A stretch of 64,000 bases of DNA from IMG/VR virus record IMGVR_UViG_3300021591_000021, positions 1 to 64,000 of that record; one strand, given 5' to 3'. Below are positions 56,795 to 63,958 of this stretch, piece after piece (positions within the stretch are counted from its first letter, which is position 1; each line of letters begins with the position of its first letter). Position numbers and translations under genes: made by a program. Under the pieces are notes generated by a model. That model searched no databases. It worked only from the letters and a program-made list of their open reading frames with translations, and was not told where the DNA came from. The DNA comes from a virus.

Positions 56795-57040
56795 TCATTT
56801 GGTTTTTACGACCTCAAGACAACCTTCCTTCAAACGAAGCGTCTTGGGTAGATCGAACCAGAAGTGTACGGAATACCAGCTCACACTGACTCCATCTATA
56901 GGGGTAGCATAAGCATCGACTCTCCGAATCCCTTCGAATTCAGCGATCGTTTTTACGTCATTGTCTTCGAGGTGTACTTCCAAGCCACCCTTCTCTAGCC
57001 AAATATGTACGGCCCGAACATTCTCGAATACCTCCTCCAT
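56795..57040 (-). CDS. hypothetical protein, paralog of 61,535 gene
   Basis: An 81-residue beta-rich protein: VRAVHIWLEKGGLEVHLE, EGIRRVDAYATPIDGVSVSW, SVHFWFDLPKTLRLKEGCLE. The last part (SVHFWF...LRLxEGxLEV) is shared almost word for word with the protein at 61,535. Small barrel likely. Not recognised. Confidence 0.6.
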   Translation of the reverse strand: MEEVFENVRAVHIWLEKGGLEVHLEDNDVKTIAEFEGIRRVDAYATPIDGVSVSWYSVHFWFDLPKTLRLKEGCLEVVKTK

Positions 57041-57051
57041 TTTCTCACCTC

Positions 57052-57534
57052 CTATCCTGCAATCTCAATCCACCAGTCGAAAGCGGCCTCGTCAATCAAT
57101 GCGACGAGGAACTCCTCGACTGTCTCGTAATCGTACTCCTCCTTGAGTCTTTCAACGACCTCAGCCAGTTTACGTGGCAACGTGACAGTATACTTTACTC
57201 CCTCTTGTCCTTTGATGACTTCTATGGGAGTTCGACAAACCCAAGAACCCCACTCGTCTTCGCCGACTATGAAACTCAACCAGAACACTTTGTTGTCTAA
57301 CGGATTAACCGTCTTACTCGATACCTTCTTCTCTCGTAGATCCACAACGTACCAGTCACCATTTTTCTTCTGTGCATATCCGTAGCCACGGAAAGTTCTG
57401 ATGAGTCGTTTGAATCCGAGTCTTTCCAGCCAGTCCGGTGGTGTCACAATATCAACAGTAACTTCGCTTACTTCGTACCGACGAACCTTAACGGAGTCTT
57501 CTCCTACGACGATCTCGAATTTAGTCGTATCCAT
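57052..57534 (-). CDS. protein with shared C-terminal helical module
   Basis: A 160-residue protein. N-terminal beta domain; C-terminal YTVTLPRKLAEVVERLKEEY and TVEEFLVALIDEAAFDWWIE resemble ribbon-helix-helix-like modules. The same module ends the proteins at 57,546 and 58,259. Confidence 0.55.
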   Translation of the reverse strand: MDTTKFEIVVGEDSVKVRRYEVSEVTVDIVTPPDWLERLGFKRLIRTFRGYGYAQKKNGDWYVVDLREKKVSSKTVNPLDNKVFWLSFIVGEDEWGSWVCRTPIEVIKGQEGVKYTVTLPRKLAEVVERLKEEYDYETVEEFLVALIDEAAFDWWIEIAG

Positions 57535-57545
57535 TCTTTCACCTC

Positions 57546-57917
57546 CTAATCAAGGATTGCATGCAGCCAAACTTCAGCAGCATCCTCGATCAATGCGACA
57601 AGTAGCTCCTCGATAGTTTTGTGATGGTACTCCCTCTTGAGTCTTTCGACAATCCGGTTGAGTCTATGCGGCAATTTGATGATGTATCTCGCTCCCTCAG
57701 GTGTATACTCCGGAGAGTCCATTATTGATTCCATAAGGTAGCTGATATCACGATGCGACCAGCCGAGCTCTTTCAGTTCATGGTAAGCGTAGGAGATGAA
57801 CGCTGCAACAGTATCCGCAGCCTTTCCCTTAGCCCATTCCTCAAGACACTCTTCGTGCACGTATCCATCCTTCGTTTTGATAGTCGCTCCGTCTCCATGA
57901 CAGATGATACATTCCAT
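57546..57917 (-). CDS. zinc finger plus shared C-terminal module
   Basis: ATG 57,917 follows AGGAGGTGAGAGA; 123 residues. CIICHGDGATIKTKDGYVHE (C-x2-C ... H-x2-C) at the N-terminus, then YIIKLPHRLNRIVERLKREY and IEELLVALIEDAAEVWL. Paralog of the gene at 58,259. Confidence 0.6.
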   Translation of the reverse strand: MECIICHGDGATIKTKDGYVHEECLEEWAKGKAADTVAAFISYAYHELKELGWSHRDISYLMESIMDSPEYTPEGARYIIKLPHRLNRIVERLKREYHHKTIEELLVALIEDAAEVWLHAILD

Positions 57918-57928
57918 TCTCTCACCTC

Positions 57929-58246
57929 CTATGGTGGAAAGTAGCAAACGCCGTTGCCTTGGCGTAGGAATTCTTTCTCTTCATCGGCTAGCTCTCCAAA
58001 CTTCACCTCGTATACTTCGAGATGAAGATATTGCACCGCTGTCTTTGTTGCCTCCTCAACCGTCTCAGCGACGACATAGACGCATTCATCACAATAATCT
58101 TCGTCTTGCGAGATGATAAAGACCTTTGCATCATCTGGGATGTCTTGGACTTGCTCAAGGATGTTAGTGATTACCTCTTCGACATCGTTGTAGTCTCCAC
58201 TCTTCAGAAGCTGGATTTGTTCTGCGGTGAGCTTAATCGTATACAT
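57929..58246 (-). CDS. hypothetical protein
   Basis: ATG 58,246 follows GGGAGTGAGAACA; 105 residues, acidic. MYTIKLTAEQIQLLKSGDY and DDAKVFIISQDEDYCDEC suggest a stress- or RNA-related fold, but none is assigned. Confidence 0.5.
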   Translation of the reverse strand: MYTIKLTAEQIQLLKSGDYNDVEEVITNILEQVQDIPDDAKVFIISQDEDYCDECVYVVAETVEEATKTAVQYLHLEVYEVKFGELADEEKEFLRQGNGVCYFPP

Positions 58247-58258
58247 TGTTCTCACTCC

Positions 58259-58645
58259 CTAGGTTTCATCCGCTTTATCTATCCAGACATCGACAGCGTC
58301 ATCGATCAACATCACGAGCAATTCCTCGATGTTTTGAATCTTGTACAGAGCTGCGCATTCTTTTACTCTCGCATCTAGGTCTTGGTTGAGACGAAGTACA
58401 TATCGCTTTCTACCTCGTACGAACGTTGGTGTAGTCGCTGCAGACTTTAGCAGCATCTTAGCATCGAACTGGCTGAGTCCAAGATCACACAACTCATGGT
58501 ATGCGTACGTTGCATACGATAGAATACTCTCTGCTATCTTCGCTCGAATCCACTTTCCAAGACATTCCTGGTGTATGTAGCCATCTTCTGTCCTGATGTT
58601 TGCTCCTTCATCACCACACCAGATACACTTCATAGTATTATCCAT
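58259..58645 (-). CDS. zinc finger plus shared C-terminal module, paralog
   Basis: A 128-residue paralog of the 57,546 product: CIWCGDEGANIRTEDGYIHQ and YVLRLNQDLDARVKECAALY, NIEELLVMLIDDAVDVWID. The start follows AGAGGTGGAAAT. About half the residues match the paralog. Confidence 0.6.
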   Translation of the reverse strand: MDNTMKCIWCGDEGANIRTEDGYIHQECLGKWIRAKIAESILSYATYAYHELCDLGLSQFDAKMLLKSAATTPTFVRGRKRYVLRLNQDLDARVKECAALYKIQNIEELLVMLIDDAVDVWIDKADET

Positions 58646-58706
58646 ATTTCCACCTCTTTATTTAATTTTTTAATTTTTTCATTTAAAATTTTCGACTGAT
58701 CCAGTC

Positions 58707-59030
58707 TCAGAGAACGTCTTTCTCCTCTGATATGTTCCACGCAATGTATGCCAGACAGTCAACGATAGCCGATATTTCTATTGGTGTCAATGGACCGAAC
58801 ATCATGTCAGACTCCAAAATATACTCGAGTCCGAGGTCAATGATGTGTCTTGTCTTCTCATCTCTCGGCAGAAACTTCTTTAATATCTCCGTATTACAGT
58901 CAGGTTCTTGTCCTCGAACATCCTTCAGGACCTTACGGTATTCATCGATGAGATTCTTGAAGTATGGATCAGACATACGTCTGTCGTAGATTTCCTTGAC
59001 TTTGTCGATCCACTTTTCAAGGTTATCCAT
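58707..59030 (-). CDS. helical hypothetical protein
   Basis: ATG 59,030 follows AGGAGGTGACGCAT; 107 residues, helical (KWIDKVKEIYDRRMSDPYFK, IEISAIVDCLAYIAWNISEE). A TATA-like TTTAAATAAAGG lies about 55-65 nt upstream. Confidence 0.55.
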   Translation of the reverse strand: MDNLEKWIDKVKEIYDRRMSDPYFKNLIDEYRKVLKDVRGQEPDCNTEILKKFLPRDEKTRHIIDLGLEYILESDMMFGPLTPIEISAIVDCLAYIAWNISEEKDVL

Positions 59031-59137
59031 ATGCGTCACCTCCTATGTTTTCTACTACTACTACTTTGAATTTATTTTTTTCCTTTATTTAAATTTTTGA
59101 CTGGTACAGGCAGGTCCTCAGTCTCGTTAGACTCTTA

Positions 59138-59215
59138 GTCTCCGTTGAGGACGTCTTGCTAGTCTCCCTTGAGGATTTCCTTGTCAACCGTCATTTCTTC
59201 GGTCTCCTTTGAGGA
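59138..59215. repeat. three short direct repeats
   Basis: GTCTCC(G/C/T)TTGAGGA occurs at 59,138-59,151, 59,162-59,175 and 59,202-59,215. CCTTGTCAAC follows the second and third. They overlap the 3' end of a doubtful leftward ORF and lie upstream of the 59,030 gene's promoter, so they may be regulator sites. Confidence 0.55.
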
Positions 59216-59456
59216 AAACCTTGTCAACAATCGTTCCCTCGCCAAACTCCCAGAGGACGGCACAGTCGCTGCTTGGGCGGTTTGCTCCACATTCCACTTT
59301 CCGTTGATGATGACGATGACCTTGCGGTTTGTTTTGTCTGACAGTTTGTCTTTCACTTTTCAAGGAAAACACCAACGAATCCGCTGATGGAGATTTTCCT
59401 TGATATGTGAATTTACTGTCAGTTTGAGGTTTTGATGATGATGAGGATGAAGACAT
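59184..59456 (-). CDS. doubtful low-complexity ORF
   Basis: ATG 59,456 follows GGGAGTGTACC and lies downstream of a TATA box; 90 residues with a Ser run, then Lys/Arg/His-rich sequence. Codon use is unlike neighbours and another frame overlaps it. It may be a real small gene or an expressed non-coding region. Confidence 0.35.
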   Translation of the reverse strand: MSSSSSSSKPQTDSKFTYQGKSPSADSLVFSLKSERQTVRQNKPQGHRHHQRKVECGANRPSSDCAVLWEFGEGTIVDKVFLKGDRRNDG

Positions 59457-59495
59457 GGTACACTCCCACAATTGTATTACGATTTATCATCATAC

Positions 59496-59513
59496 AATTT
59501 TAAATATTGGTTC
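59496..59513. promoter_or_regulatory. possible bidirectional TATA element
   Basis: CAATTTTAAATATTGG is near-palindromic, so it can be read as a TATA box both ways: leftward toward 59,456 and rightward toward 59,529. It marks the only strand switch in the right 40 kb. Confidence 0.45.
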
Positions 59514-59528
59514 ACCTACATTAAACTC

Positions 59529-59648
59529 ATGAAACCTACCAAACAGAGACACCATGCGATGTGTGCCCATAGTGTTAATGGGCTCGCGCCCCTGCCGACG
59601 GATGGTGACTGTGCATGGTTCGTAGAGGAAAACCAGGTGCACCGCTGA
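59529..59648 (+). CDS. possible leaderless 39-residue ORF
   Basis: ATG 59,529 is about 25 nt after the TATA element, as in leaderless transcripts. The 39-codon frame (MKPTKQRHHAMCAHSVNG start) overlaps the next ORF in another frame. Weak support. Confidence 0.3.
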   Translation: MKPTKQRHHAMCAHSVNGLAPLPTDGDCAWFVEENQVHR

Positions 59649-59899
59649 GGCGCTGGCGGGCTGCCACGATTTACAACCTGACGGTCAAGGATGGACCCGT
59701 CGAGTTTACTGTTCGCCTCGCCTACTGCCAGAACTGCTGGACTGTCACGGCCATCCGAGTGGACCGCCCACACTGTTGCTCTGCCTGCAAGGTTCCGTGG
59801 GACCACATCGATACGATCTACATTCGCCTAACACGCAGCCATGGCACTTGGTCAGTTGAAGTCAAGGAGGTCGATGTGCCCGTCCCGCATATCCTTTGA
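59615..59899 (+). CDS. rightward zinc-ribbon protein
   Basis: A 94-residue protein, the only well-supported + gene in the right part. AYCQNCWTVTAIRVDRPHCC then SACKVPWDH gives a C-x2-C ... C-x2-C ribbon. No clear ribosome-binding site. The DNA is more GC-rich than nearby genes, suggesting a different origin. Confidence 0.55.
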   Translation: MVRRGKPGAPLRRWRAATIYNLTVKDGPVEFTVRLAYCQNCWTVTAIRVDRPHCCSACKVPWDHIDTIYIRLTRSHGTWSVEVKEVDVPVPHIL

Positions 59900-60164
59900 C
59901 AGGTTAGTGTCACAGCCCCGAAAACTATATCGGCAACATATTTAAAGGACAGGCATTACCGATAGGACAGCGACCCGACGGTCCTGTTGCTGGTCTCCGC
60001 TCGCCACCCAGGCCCCACCCCCCCACTCCTCTCTCAATAGTTTCTCCGTGTATTGCTCCGCGTTGTTTCGTGTATTTGCTCCGCGAGAATCCATGAGGAC
60101 CGAAAAAAAGAAGAACGACAAAAACGTGGATACTCCGTTGTTGCTAGGGTCAGAGCCCTGGACG
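59900..60164. other. gene-free region with hairpin and G-quadruplex potential
   Basis: About 260 bp without a credible gene. It has an ATATTTAAAGG element (59,938-59,948), a hairpin with AGGAC/GTCCT ends near 59,968-59,992, and at about 60,004-60,032 a leftward-strand G-rich run (GTGGGGGGGTGGGGCC, then GGGTGG) able to form a G-quadruplex. It adjoins the strand switch and could be a regulatory or origin region. Confidence 0.4.
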
Positions 60165-60491
60165 TTACTCCGTCTTCTTCTCGGCTGGGAGGAAGATGTA
60201 CAGCGTCGGATAGAAGGTGTCATCCTCGTAGACGTCGACAGTTGGATCGTCGACGAGCCTCTTGAGCATCCTCTGGATCTGTGGGGAGTAAATCGTCTTC
60301 TCAGGAGTAGCGTCGAACTGCTTCATGACGTCCTCGAGCACAGCTCGAGTAACGCCCTTGCCTTGTTTGCCGAGGTTGATGAGGTACTGCTTGATCTTCT
60401 CGTAGTCGAAGCGTCTACGTCGTCTGCCCTTGCCCGGAGTGTACTTCTTGAGTCTCTTCCTGAGCTCGTTCAGGTCGATTTTGTCACCCAT
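60165..60491 (-). CDS. basic winged-helix-like protein
   Basis: A 108-residue protein after AGGAGGTGAGAAATCGCG: very basic N-terminus (LRKRLKKYTPGKGRRRRRF), then FDYEKIKQYLINLGKQGKGV and a winged-helix-like part. Likely DNA-binding. Confidence 0.55.
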   Translation of the reverse strand: MGDKIDLNELRKRLKKYTPGKGRRRRRFDYEKIKQYLINLGKQGKGVTRAVLEDVMKQFDATPEKTIYSPQIQRMLKRLVDDPTVDVYEDDTFYPTLYIFLPAEKKTE

Positions 60492-61143
60492 CGCGATTTC
60501 TCACCTCCTGTCCGTTCTGTGAAGACGGACCATGACTTAATTCCATCAATTTAATCCATTCTCTCAAATATTTTATAAATTCTTCTTTAGTCAGTTGAAC
60601 GGTAGGATAGGCATCAAACAACGCATTGACGAATGGCTTTAGTCTCTTTAGTTCGAGTAGCGAAACTCTCTGTCCGTCAAGTTCGATGTACCTCGAGACT
60701 TTCGTATCATCGTGTCCATCAGCCTCTATGATGATCTCTGCAGACTTGAATCCGAGTTCTACTAGTAACTCTGCGTTCTTCTTCAGAAGTCTCTTTGCTT
60801 GCTTCTCGAATTTCCGGTTCTCCTTGAGGATCTTCCGACGTAATTGTCTCCACTTGTTCCTGAGGAATAGTCCCTCCTGATATTCTGCGAATCTCTGATC
60901 GAGTAACTTCCTTCGTTCTAGTGCTTTCCGTTTGAGCTCTCTCAGTCTCCGGCGTCGTTCTTCCTTTGCCTTCTTGACATCGATCGGCTTCGGCTTCTCG
61001 ATCGGTATGAGACAACCTGGATGAGGGATTCCTTCGATGTTCAACGTGACCTTCTTGAGCTTGGATTTGAAGTCCTTGTCCTTGTACGTTACAATTGCCT
61101 TCGGATTCTTCGGCCTCCCTCGTCTCCGATGTCTCACGAACAT
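60484..61143 (-). CDS. large basic coiled-coil protein
   Basis: A 219-residue protein. Basic N-terminus (RHRRRGRPKNPKAI), then a long Arg/Lys/Glu coiled coil (residues about 55-130, AKEERRRRLRELKRKALERR), then an alpha/beta end. Could be a nucleoid or scaffold protein. The ATG starts within the next gene's stop region. Confidence 0.6.
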   Translation of the reverse strand: MFVRHRRRGRPKNPKAIVTYKDKDFKSKLKKVTLNIEGIPHPGCLIPIEKPKPIDVKKAKEERRRRLRELKRKALERRKLLDQRFAEYQEGLFLRNKWRQLRRKILKENRKFEKQAKRLLKKNAELLVELGFKSAEIIIEADGHDDTKVSRYIELDGQRVSLLELKRLKPFVNALFDAYPTVQLTKEEFIKYLREWIKLMELSHGPSSQNGQEVRNRDG

Positions 61144-61274
61144 TTCTCGAGCACCTGTTGGAGTTTCTTGATGAGTGAGTTAGTCGTCTTCAGTTCATGT
61201 TGCTGTTGACGGCCTCTTTCGAGCAGCATCACGAGCAGTATCTGTGCTTCTTCCTTCGTAATTTCCACTTTCAT
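61134..61274 (-). CDS. 46-residue helical protein
   Basis: ATG 61,274 follows GGGGGTGATAGAT. MKVEITKEEAQILLVMLLER then a Gln-rich helix. Coupled to the coiled-coil gene. Confidence 0.5.
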   Translation of the reverse strand: MKVEITKEEAQILLVMLLERGRQQQHELKTTNSLIKKLQQVLEKCS

Positions 61275-61279
61275 ATCTA

Positions 61280-61462
61280 TCACCCCCTAATTATTATTTT
61301 CATACGTCTTCGGAGAAACGACGACCTCCTCGGATGGAAGCCATCGACGTAGTGTCCAGGGAACTGAATCTCGCAAGGGACGAACGTTACCTTCCTCTTC
61401 CACCGACGATGCTTCCTCTTGTACGTCGGTATTCGCATCCGAGGTTTCTTCTTCTTACTCAT
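61280..61462 (-). CDS. 60-residue basic protein
   Basis: ATG 61,462 follows GGGTGATGTAAA. SKKKKPRMRIPTYKRKHRRW and the C-terminal RRSSFLRRRMKIIIRG make it strongly basic. Similar in character to the 52,039 product. Confidence 0.5.
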   Translation of the reverse strand: MSKKKKPRMRIPTYKRKHRRWKRKVTFVPCEIQFPGHYVDGFHPRRSSFLRRRMKIIIRG

Positions 61463-61534
61463 TTTACATCACCCAATCCATTTCTTTTTCAACTGCCATC
61501 TGGACACGACGTCATGTGTATGCAAAAAGAAGAG

Positions 61535-61771
61535 TCATCGAATGACTTCGAGACGTCCCTCTCTCAGCCGCAACGTCTGATGAGGTTCGAACCAGAAGTG
61601 AACAGAATCCTGATCAATAGCGATGCCGTTTAATTGCGTAGCGTACGCTACAATTCTCTTTACTCCTTTGAGTTCCACCGTCTTCGTTCCTCCTCTAGGT
61701 CCGAGATAAACATTCCACTCTTCGAAGAAAATATGGACGTCCCAGACATCTTTGAAGACTTTTTCATCCAT
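61535..61771 (-). CDS. hypothetical protein, paralog of 56,795 gene
   Basis: ATG 61,771 follows TTGGAGATAAT; 78 residues. VWDVHIFFEEWNVYLGPRGG, GVKRIVAYATQLNGIAID and SVHFWFEPHQTLRLREGRLE match the product at 56,795 in order. Function unknown. Confidence 0.6.
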   Translation of the reverse strand: MDEKVFKDVWDVHIFFEEWNVYLGPRGGTKTVELKGVKRIVAYATQLNGIAIDQDSVHFWFEPHQTLRLREGRLEVIR

Positions 61772-61838
61772 ATTATCTCCAATCAACATAATCTTTCATT
61801 CGTCAACGGATCCATACAGAGCAGAAAAAGAGAGAAAC

Positions 61839-62321
61839 TCACGATCGACTGCCTTGATAGAAGTAGTGACGGAAGGATAAGCACCAATACTTACCGATGG
61901 GTAGATACGCATCGATCCACCACTCCCAGACTTCATGGAACGATCCTGCAAGACCAACGGCAGTGTTACCATAGTCGTCAGAAATGTACACTCGACAGCC
62001 CAACCTCAGGAGGTCATTGACGAGTTTGTCCCAAAAGTCTGGCACTTCTCCCTCGACTACCTTTCCTCGACGGGAACCCTCCCCTGGATGATAGTCCTCA
62101 ACCTTCCTCTGAGTTAAACCCATCCGGAAGCCGATGTACTTGTGGATGGTCTCGATAGTCCTCAGTATACGCTTTAGGTTCTCCGGTGTCAATGACCTAT
62201 GTTCACCAATCCACGTTCGGAGGTTGTCAATCTCCACGGACACCTCTAGAGGCAATCCAGGATATCTCTCCTCGAGATACTCTCGATACTCGTCACTTAA
62301 CCAAGATGTTATTTCATTCAT
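61839..62321 (-). CDS. hypothetical protein
   Basis: ATG 62,321 follows TTGGTGATGAT; 160 residues. Helical N-terminus with EEVSVEIDNLRTWIGE-like segment, C-terminal FWDKLVNDLLRLGCRVYISD. W-rich end. Not recognised. Confidence 0.55.
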   Translation of the reverse strand: MNEITSWLSDEYREYLEERYPGLPLEVSVEIDNLRTWIGEHRSLTPENLKRILRTIETIHKYIGFRMGLTQRKVEDYHPGEGSRRGKVVEGEVPDFWDKLVNDLLRLGCRVYISDDYGNTAVGLAGSFHEVWEWWIDAYLPIGKYWCLSFRHYFYQGSRS

Positions 62322-62371
62322 ATCATCACCAATCACAACAATTCATTTAGCCCCGAAAAAGAGAGAAGACG

Positions 62372-62668
62372 TCAAAGTATGCCGAGAATTCCCGCACCCT
62401 TGCCGAAATTTCGTGGGACCTTGCCCGTCTTCACGATGTAGCTGACCCTGTTGTACAGCACTATGCCCGTCTCCGGACAGATGACGTACCAGTAATCCTT
62501 GCCGTCCTCCGTCACATCGAAGTCGATGCACCACTTCAGTGGCCTTTCGTCGCACTTTCTGCACCTGAGACAGATGCTCCTTGCTGCAGATAGTACGTCT
62601 CTTACGACGTACTCATTCGACGACTCCGTTGTCAATCCGATTGATTGAAAGATATTCTTCTTTTCCAT
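62372..62668 (-). CDS. Cys-rich protein, ordinary-codon paralog
   Basis: ATG 62,668 follows AAGGAGTGATTAAA; 98 residues. YVVRDVLSAARSICLRCRKC, LKWCIDFDV, WYVICPETGIVLYNRVS. Paralog of the product at 63,193, which is written almost without cytosine. A zinc site of C-x2-C-x2-C type is likely. Confidence 0.65.
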   Translation of the reverse strand: MEKKNIFQSIGLTTESSNEYVVRDVLSAARSICLRCRKCDERPLKWCIDFDVTEDGKDYWYVICPETGIVLYNRVSYIVKTGKVPRNFGKGAGILGIL

Positions 62669-62680
62669 TTTAATCACTCC

Positions 62681-62869
62681 TTAAATTTCTTTTTCAAGGT
62701 AAACCGCCCAGCAGTTGCATGCACATTCCGGACAGACTCCGACGCCTAACTCCGTGATGACGTACCTTGGAGACTTTTGCAGCTCTGCGATCTTTTCCAT
62801 CTCATGGATGGGACATAAGACGTATCTCTCCAACTTTCCCTCGAGATATTCCTCATATGCACTTTTCAT
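62681..62869 (-). CDS. small Cys-containing protein
   Basis: A 62-residue protein after AGGTGATGTAGA-like site: YVLCPIHEMEKIAELQKSPR and VGVCPECACNCWAV, a dense Cys end. Normal base composition. Confidence 0.55.
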   Translation of the reverse strand: MKSAYEEYLEGKLERYVLCPIHEMEKIAELQKSPRYVITELGVGVCPECACNCWAVYLEKEI

Positions 62870-62894
62870 TCTACATCACCGTCCTAAAAAATTT

Positions 62895-63002
62895 TTAATT
62901 CTCGAAGATGCTCCGCCGTCTCAATGCCATCTTGACTACCGCCTCAATGAGGATACAAAGTAGGATGACGGATAAGCAGAACAGCATTTCAACTATCTTC
63001 AT
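62895..63002 (-). CDS. 35-residue membrane miniprotein at the composition boundary
   Basis: ATG 63,002 follows GGTAGAG. MLFCLSVILLCILIEAVVKM is a membrane helix, then a basic end. Its coding strand has normal cytosine content almost to its start; cytosine nearly vanishes immediately upstream. Confidence 0.5.
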   Translation of the reverse strand: MKIVEMLFCLSVILLCILIEAVVKMALRRRSIFEN

Positions 63003-63023
63003 CTCTACCACTCTCAAAAAAAA

Positions 63024-63161
63024 TTATTCTTCAGACTCTTCAAAATCAAACGTCACTTCCACCCTAATCCAATCCTCACCACACTTAATTTTAACAAACT
63101 TACCTCTTTCAATCACATCCTTTAACTCCTCTAACTTTTCAATTATCTTCTTTACTTCCAT
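63024..63161 (-). CDS. C-depleted small protein
   Basis: ATG 63,161 lies six bases after GGTGA (ATG 63,164 also in frame); 45 residues. Helix EVKKIIEKLEELKDVIERGK, then strand KFVKIKCGEDWIRVEVTFDF, acidic end. Only two cytosines (one Thr and one Ser codon) occur in the gene. Small alpha/beta fold. Confidence 0.6.
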   Translation of the reverse strand: MEVKKIIEKLEELKDVIERGKFVKIKCGEDWIRVEVTFDFEESEE

Positions 63162-63192
63162 CATTCATCACCATTCCAAAAAATTTTTTTAA

Positions 63193-63495
63193 TTAAACTC
63201 TATACCTATTAAACTCATTATACCATCCTATCCTCCCACTTACTAATCCCTTCAATCTCCCACTAACTCTATTATACAACCTTAAACCTCTTTCCCTACA
63301 CTCAACAAACCACACATCTAATCCCTCATCATTCACCTCAACTCCAACTCTCCACTTTAATTCTCCACTACACTTCCTACAATTCAAACACTCCCTTCTC
63401 ATACTACTTAATACATCCCTAACAACCCTCTCTTCAATCTCTCCTTCCTTAACTTCTATCCCCAAACTTTCCCATATACTTCTCTTCTCTTCCAT
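63193..63495 (-). CDS. C-free paralog of the 62,372 protein
   Basis: ATG 63,495 lies six bases after GGTGA; 100 residues encoded with no cytosine at all. The product therefore has no Ala, Pro, Thr, His or Gln. It keeps the shared core: RVVRDVLSSMRRECLNCRKC, ELKWRVGVEV, WFVECRERGLRLYNRVS. So it is a genuine protein under constraint, not a composition artefact. Confidence 0.75.
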   Translation of the reverse strand: MEEKRSIWESLGIEVKEGEIEERVVRDVLSSMRRECLNCRKCSGELKWRVGVEVNDEGLDVWFVECRERGLRLYNRVSGRLKGLVSGRIGWYNEFNRYRV

Positions 63496-63521
63496 TTTCA
63501 TTCACCATCCAAAAAAATTTT

Positions 63522-63680
63522 TTATTCCAAACCCCACAACTCACTTAAATACATCTCCAACCTTACCAAATCCCTCCATAACAACTTCACATCCTCCTCC
63601 AATTCCAACACCATATCTCTCACAATATTTCTCAATATAAATCTCTTCTCTTCCACATTCTCTACAAATTCTTCATCCAT
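63522..63680 (-). CDS. C-free helical protein
   Basis: ATG 63,680 six bases after GGTGA; 52 residues, helical (EKRFILRNIVRDMVLELEED). No cytosine, no Ala/Pro/Thr/His/Gln. Confidence 0.6.
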   Translation of the reverse strand: MDEEFVENVEEKRFILRNIVRDMVLELEEDVKLLWRDLVRLEMYLSELWGLE

Positions 63681-63700
63681 TTTCATTCACCCATCAAAAT

Positions 63701-63862
63701 TCATCTCAAAACTACACATCCTTCACATCCATCAACAAAATCATAAAACACAATCTCCCTCAATCCTTCTTCATCATACACCTCCTCACATACACAACCT
63801 ACAACCTCCCTTACCACACTCACATATCCCAAATCATCAATTTCTACAAACTCTTCATTCAT
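63701..63862 (-). CDS. C-free acidic Cys-containing protein
   Basis: ATG 63,862 six bases after GGTGA; 53 residues, acidic (EIDDLGYVSVVREVVGCVCE, DFVDGCEGCVVLR), with two Cys pairs (C-x-C and C-x2-C) that could bind zinc. No cytosine in the gene. Confidence 0.6.
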   Translation of the reverse strand: MNEEFVEIDDLGYVSVVREVVGCVCEEVYDEEGLREIVFYDFVDGCEGCVVLR

Positions 63863-63903
63863 TTTCATTCACCATCCAATAATTTATTTTTTAACCCTTC
63901 CCT

Positions 63904-63921
63904 AACAATATATAACCCCCG
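63904..63921 (-). promoter_or_regulatory. TATA promoter of the C-free operon
   Basis: Leftward GGGGGTTATATATTG about 45 nt before ATG 63,862. The single cytosine of the last 948 bases lies at 63,921, just upstream of this box, next to the G run that could serve as a BRE. Confidence 0.6.
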
Positions 63922-63958
63922 CCTACCAACTCTTCATACAACTCTCAAAAAAATTAAA

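Noticed and set aside
60048-60554. Rightward 168-codon ORF opposite the winged-helix gene
   Set aside because: The leftward gene has a strong ribosome-binding site and basic DNA-binding sequence; the rightward frame is acidic low-complexity mirror sequence.
40000-62900. PCNA, integrase or terminase among the small genes
   Set aside because: Searched by eye for their motifs; none seen. They may lie outside the window.
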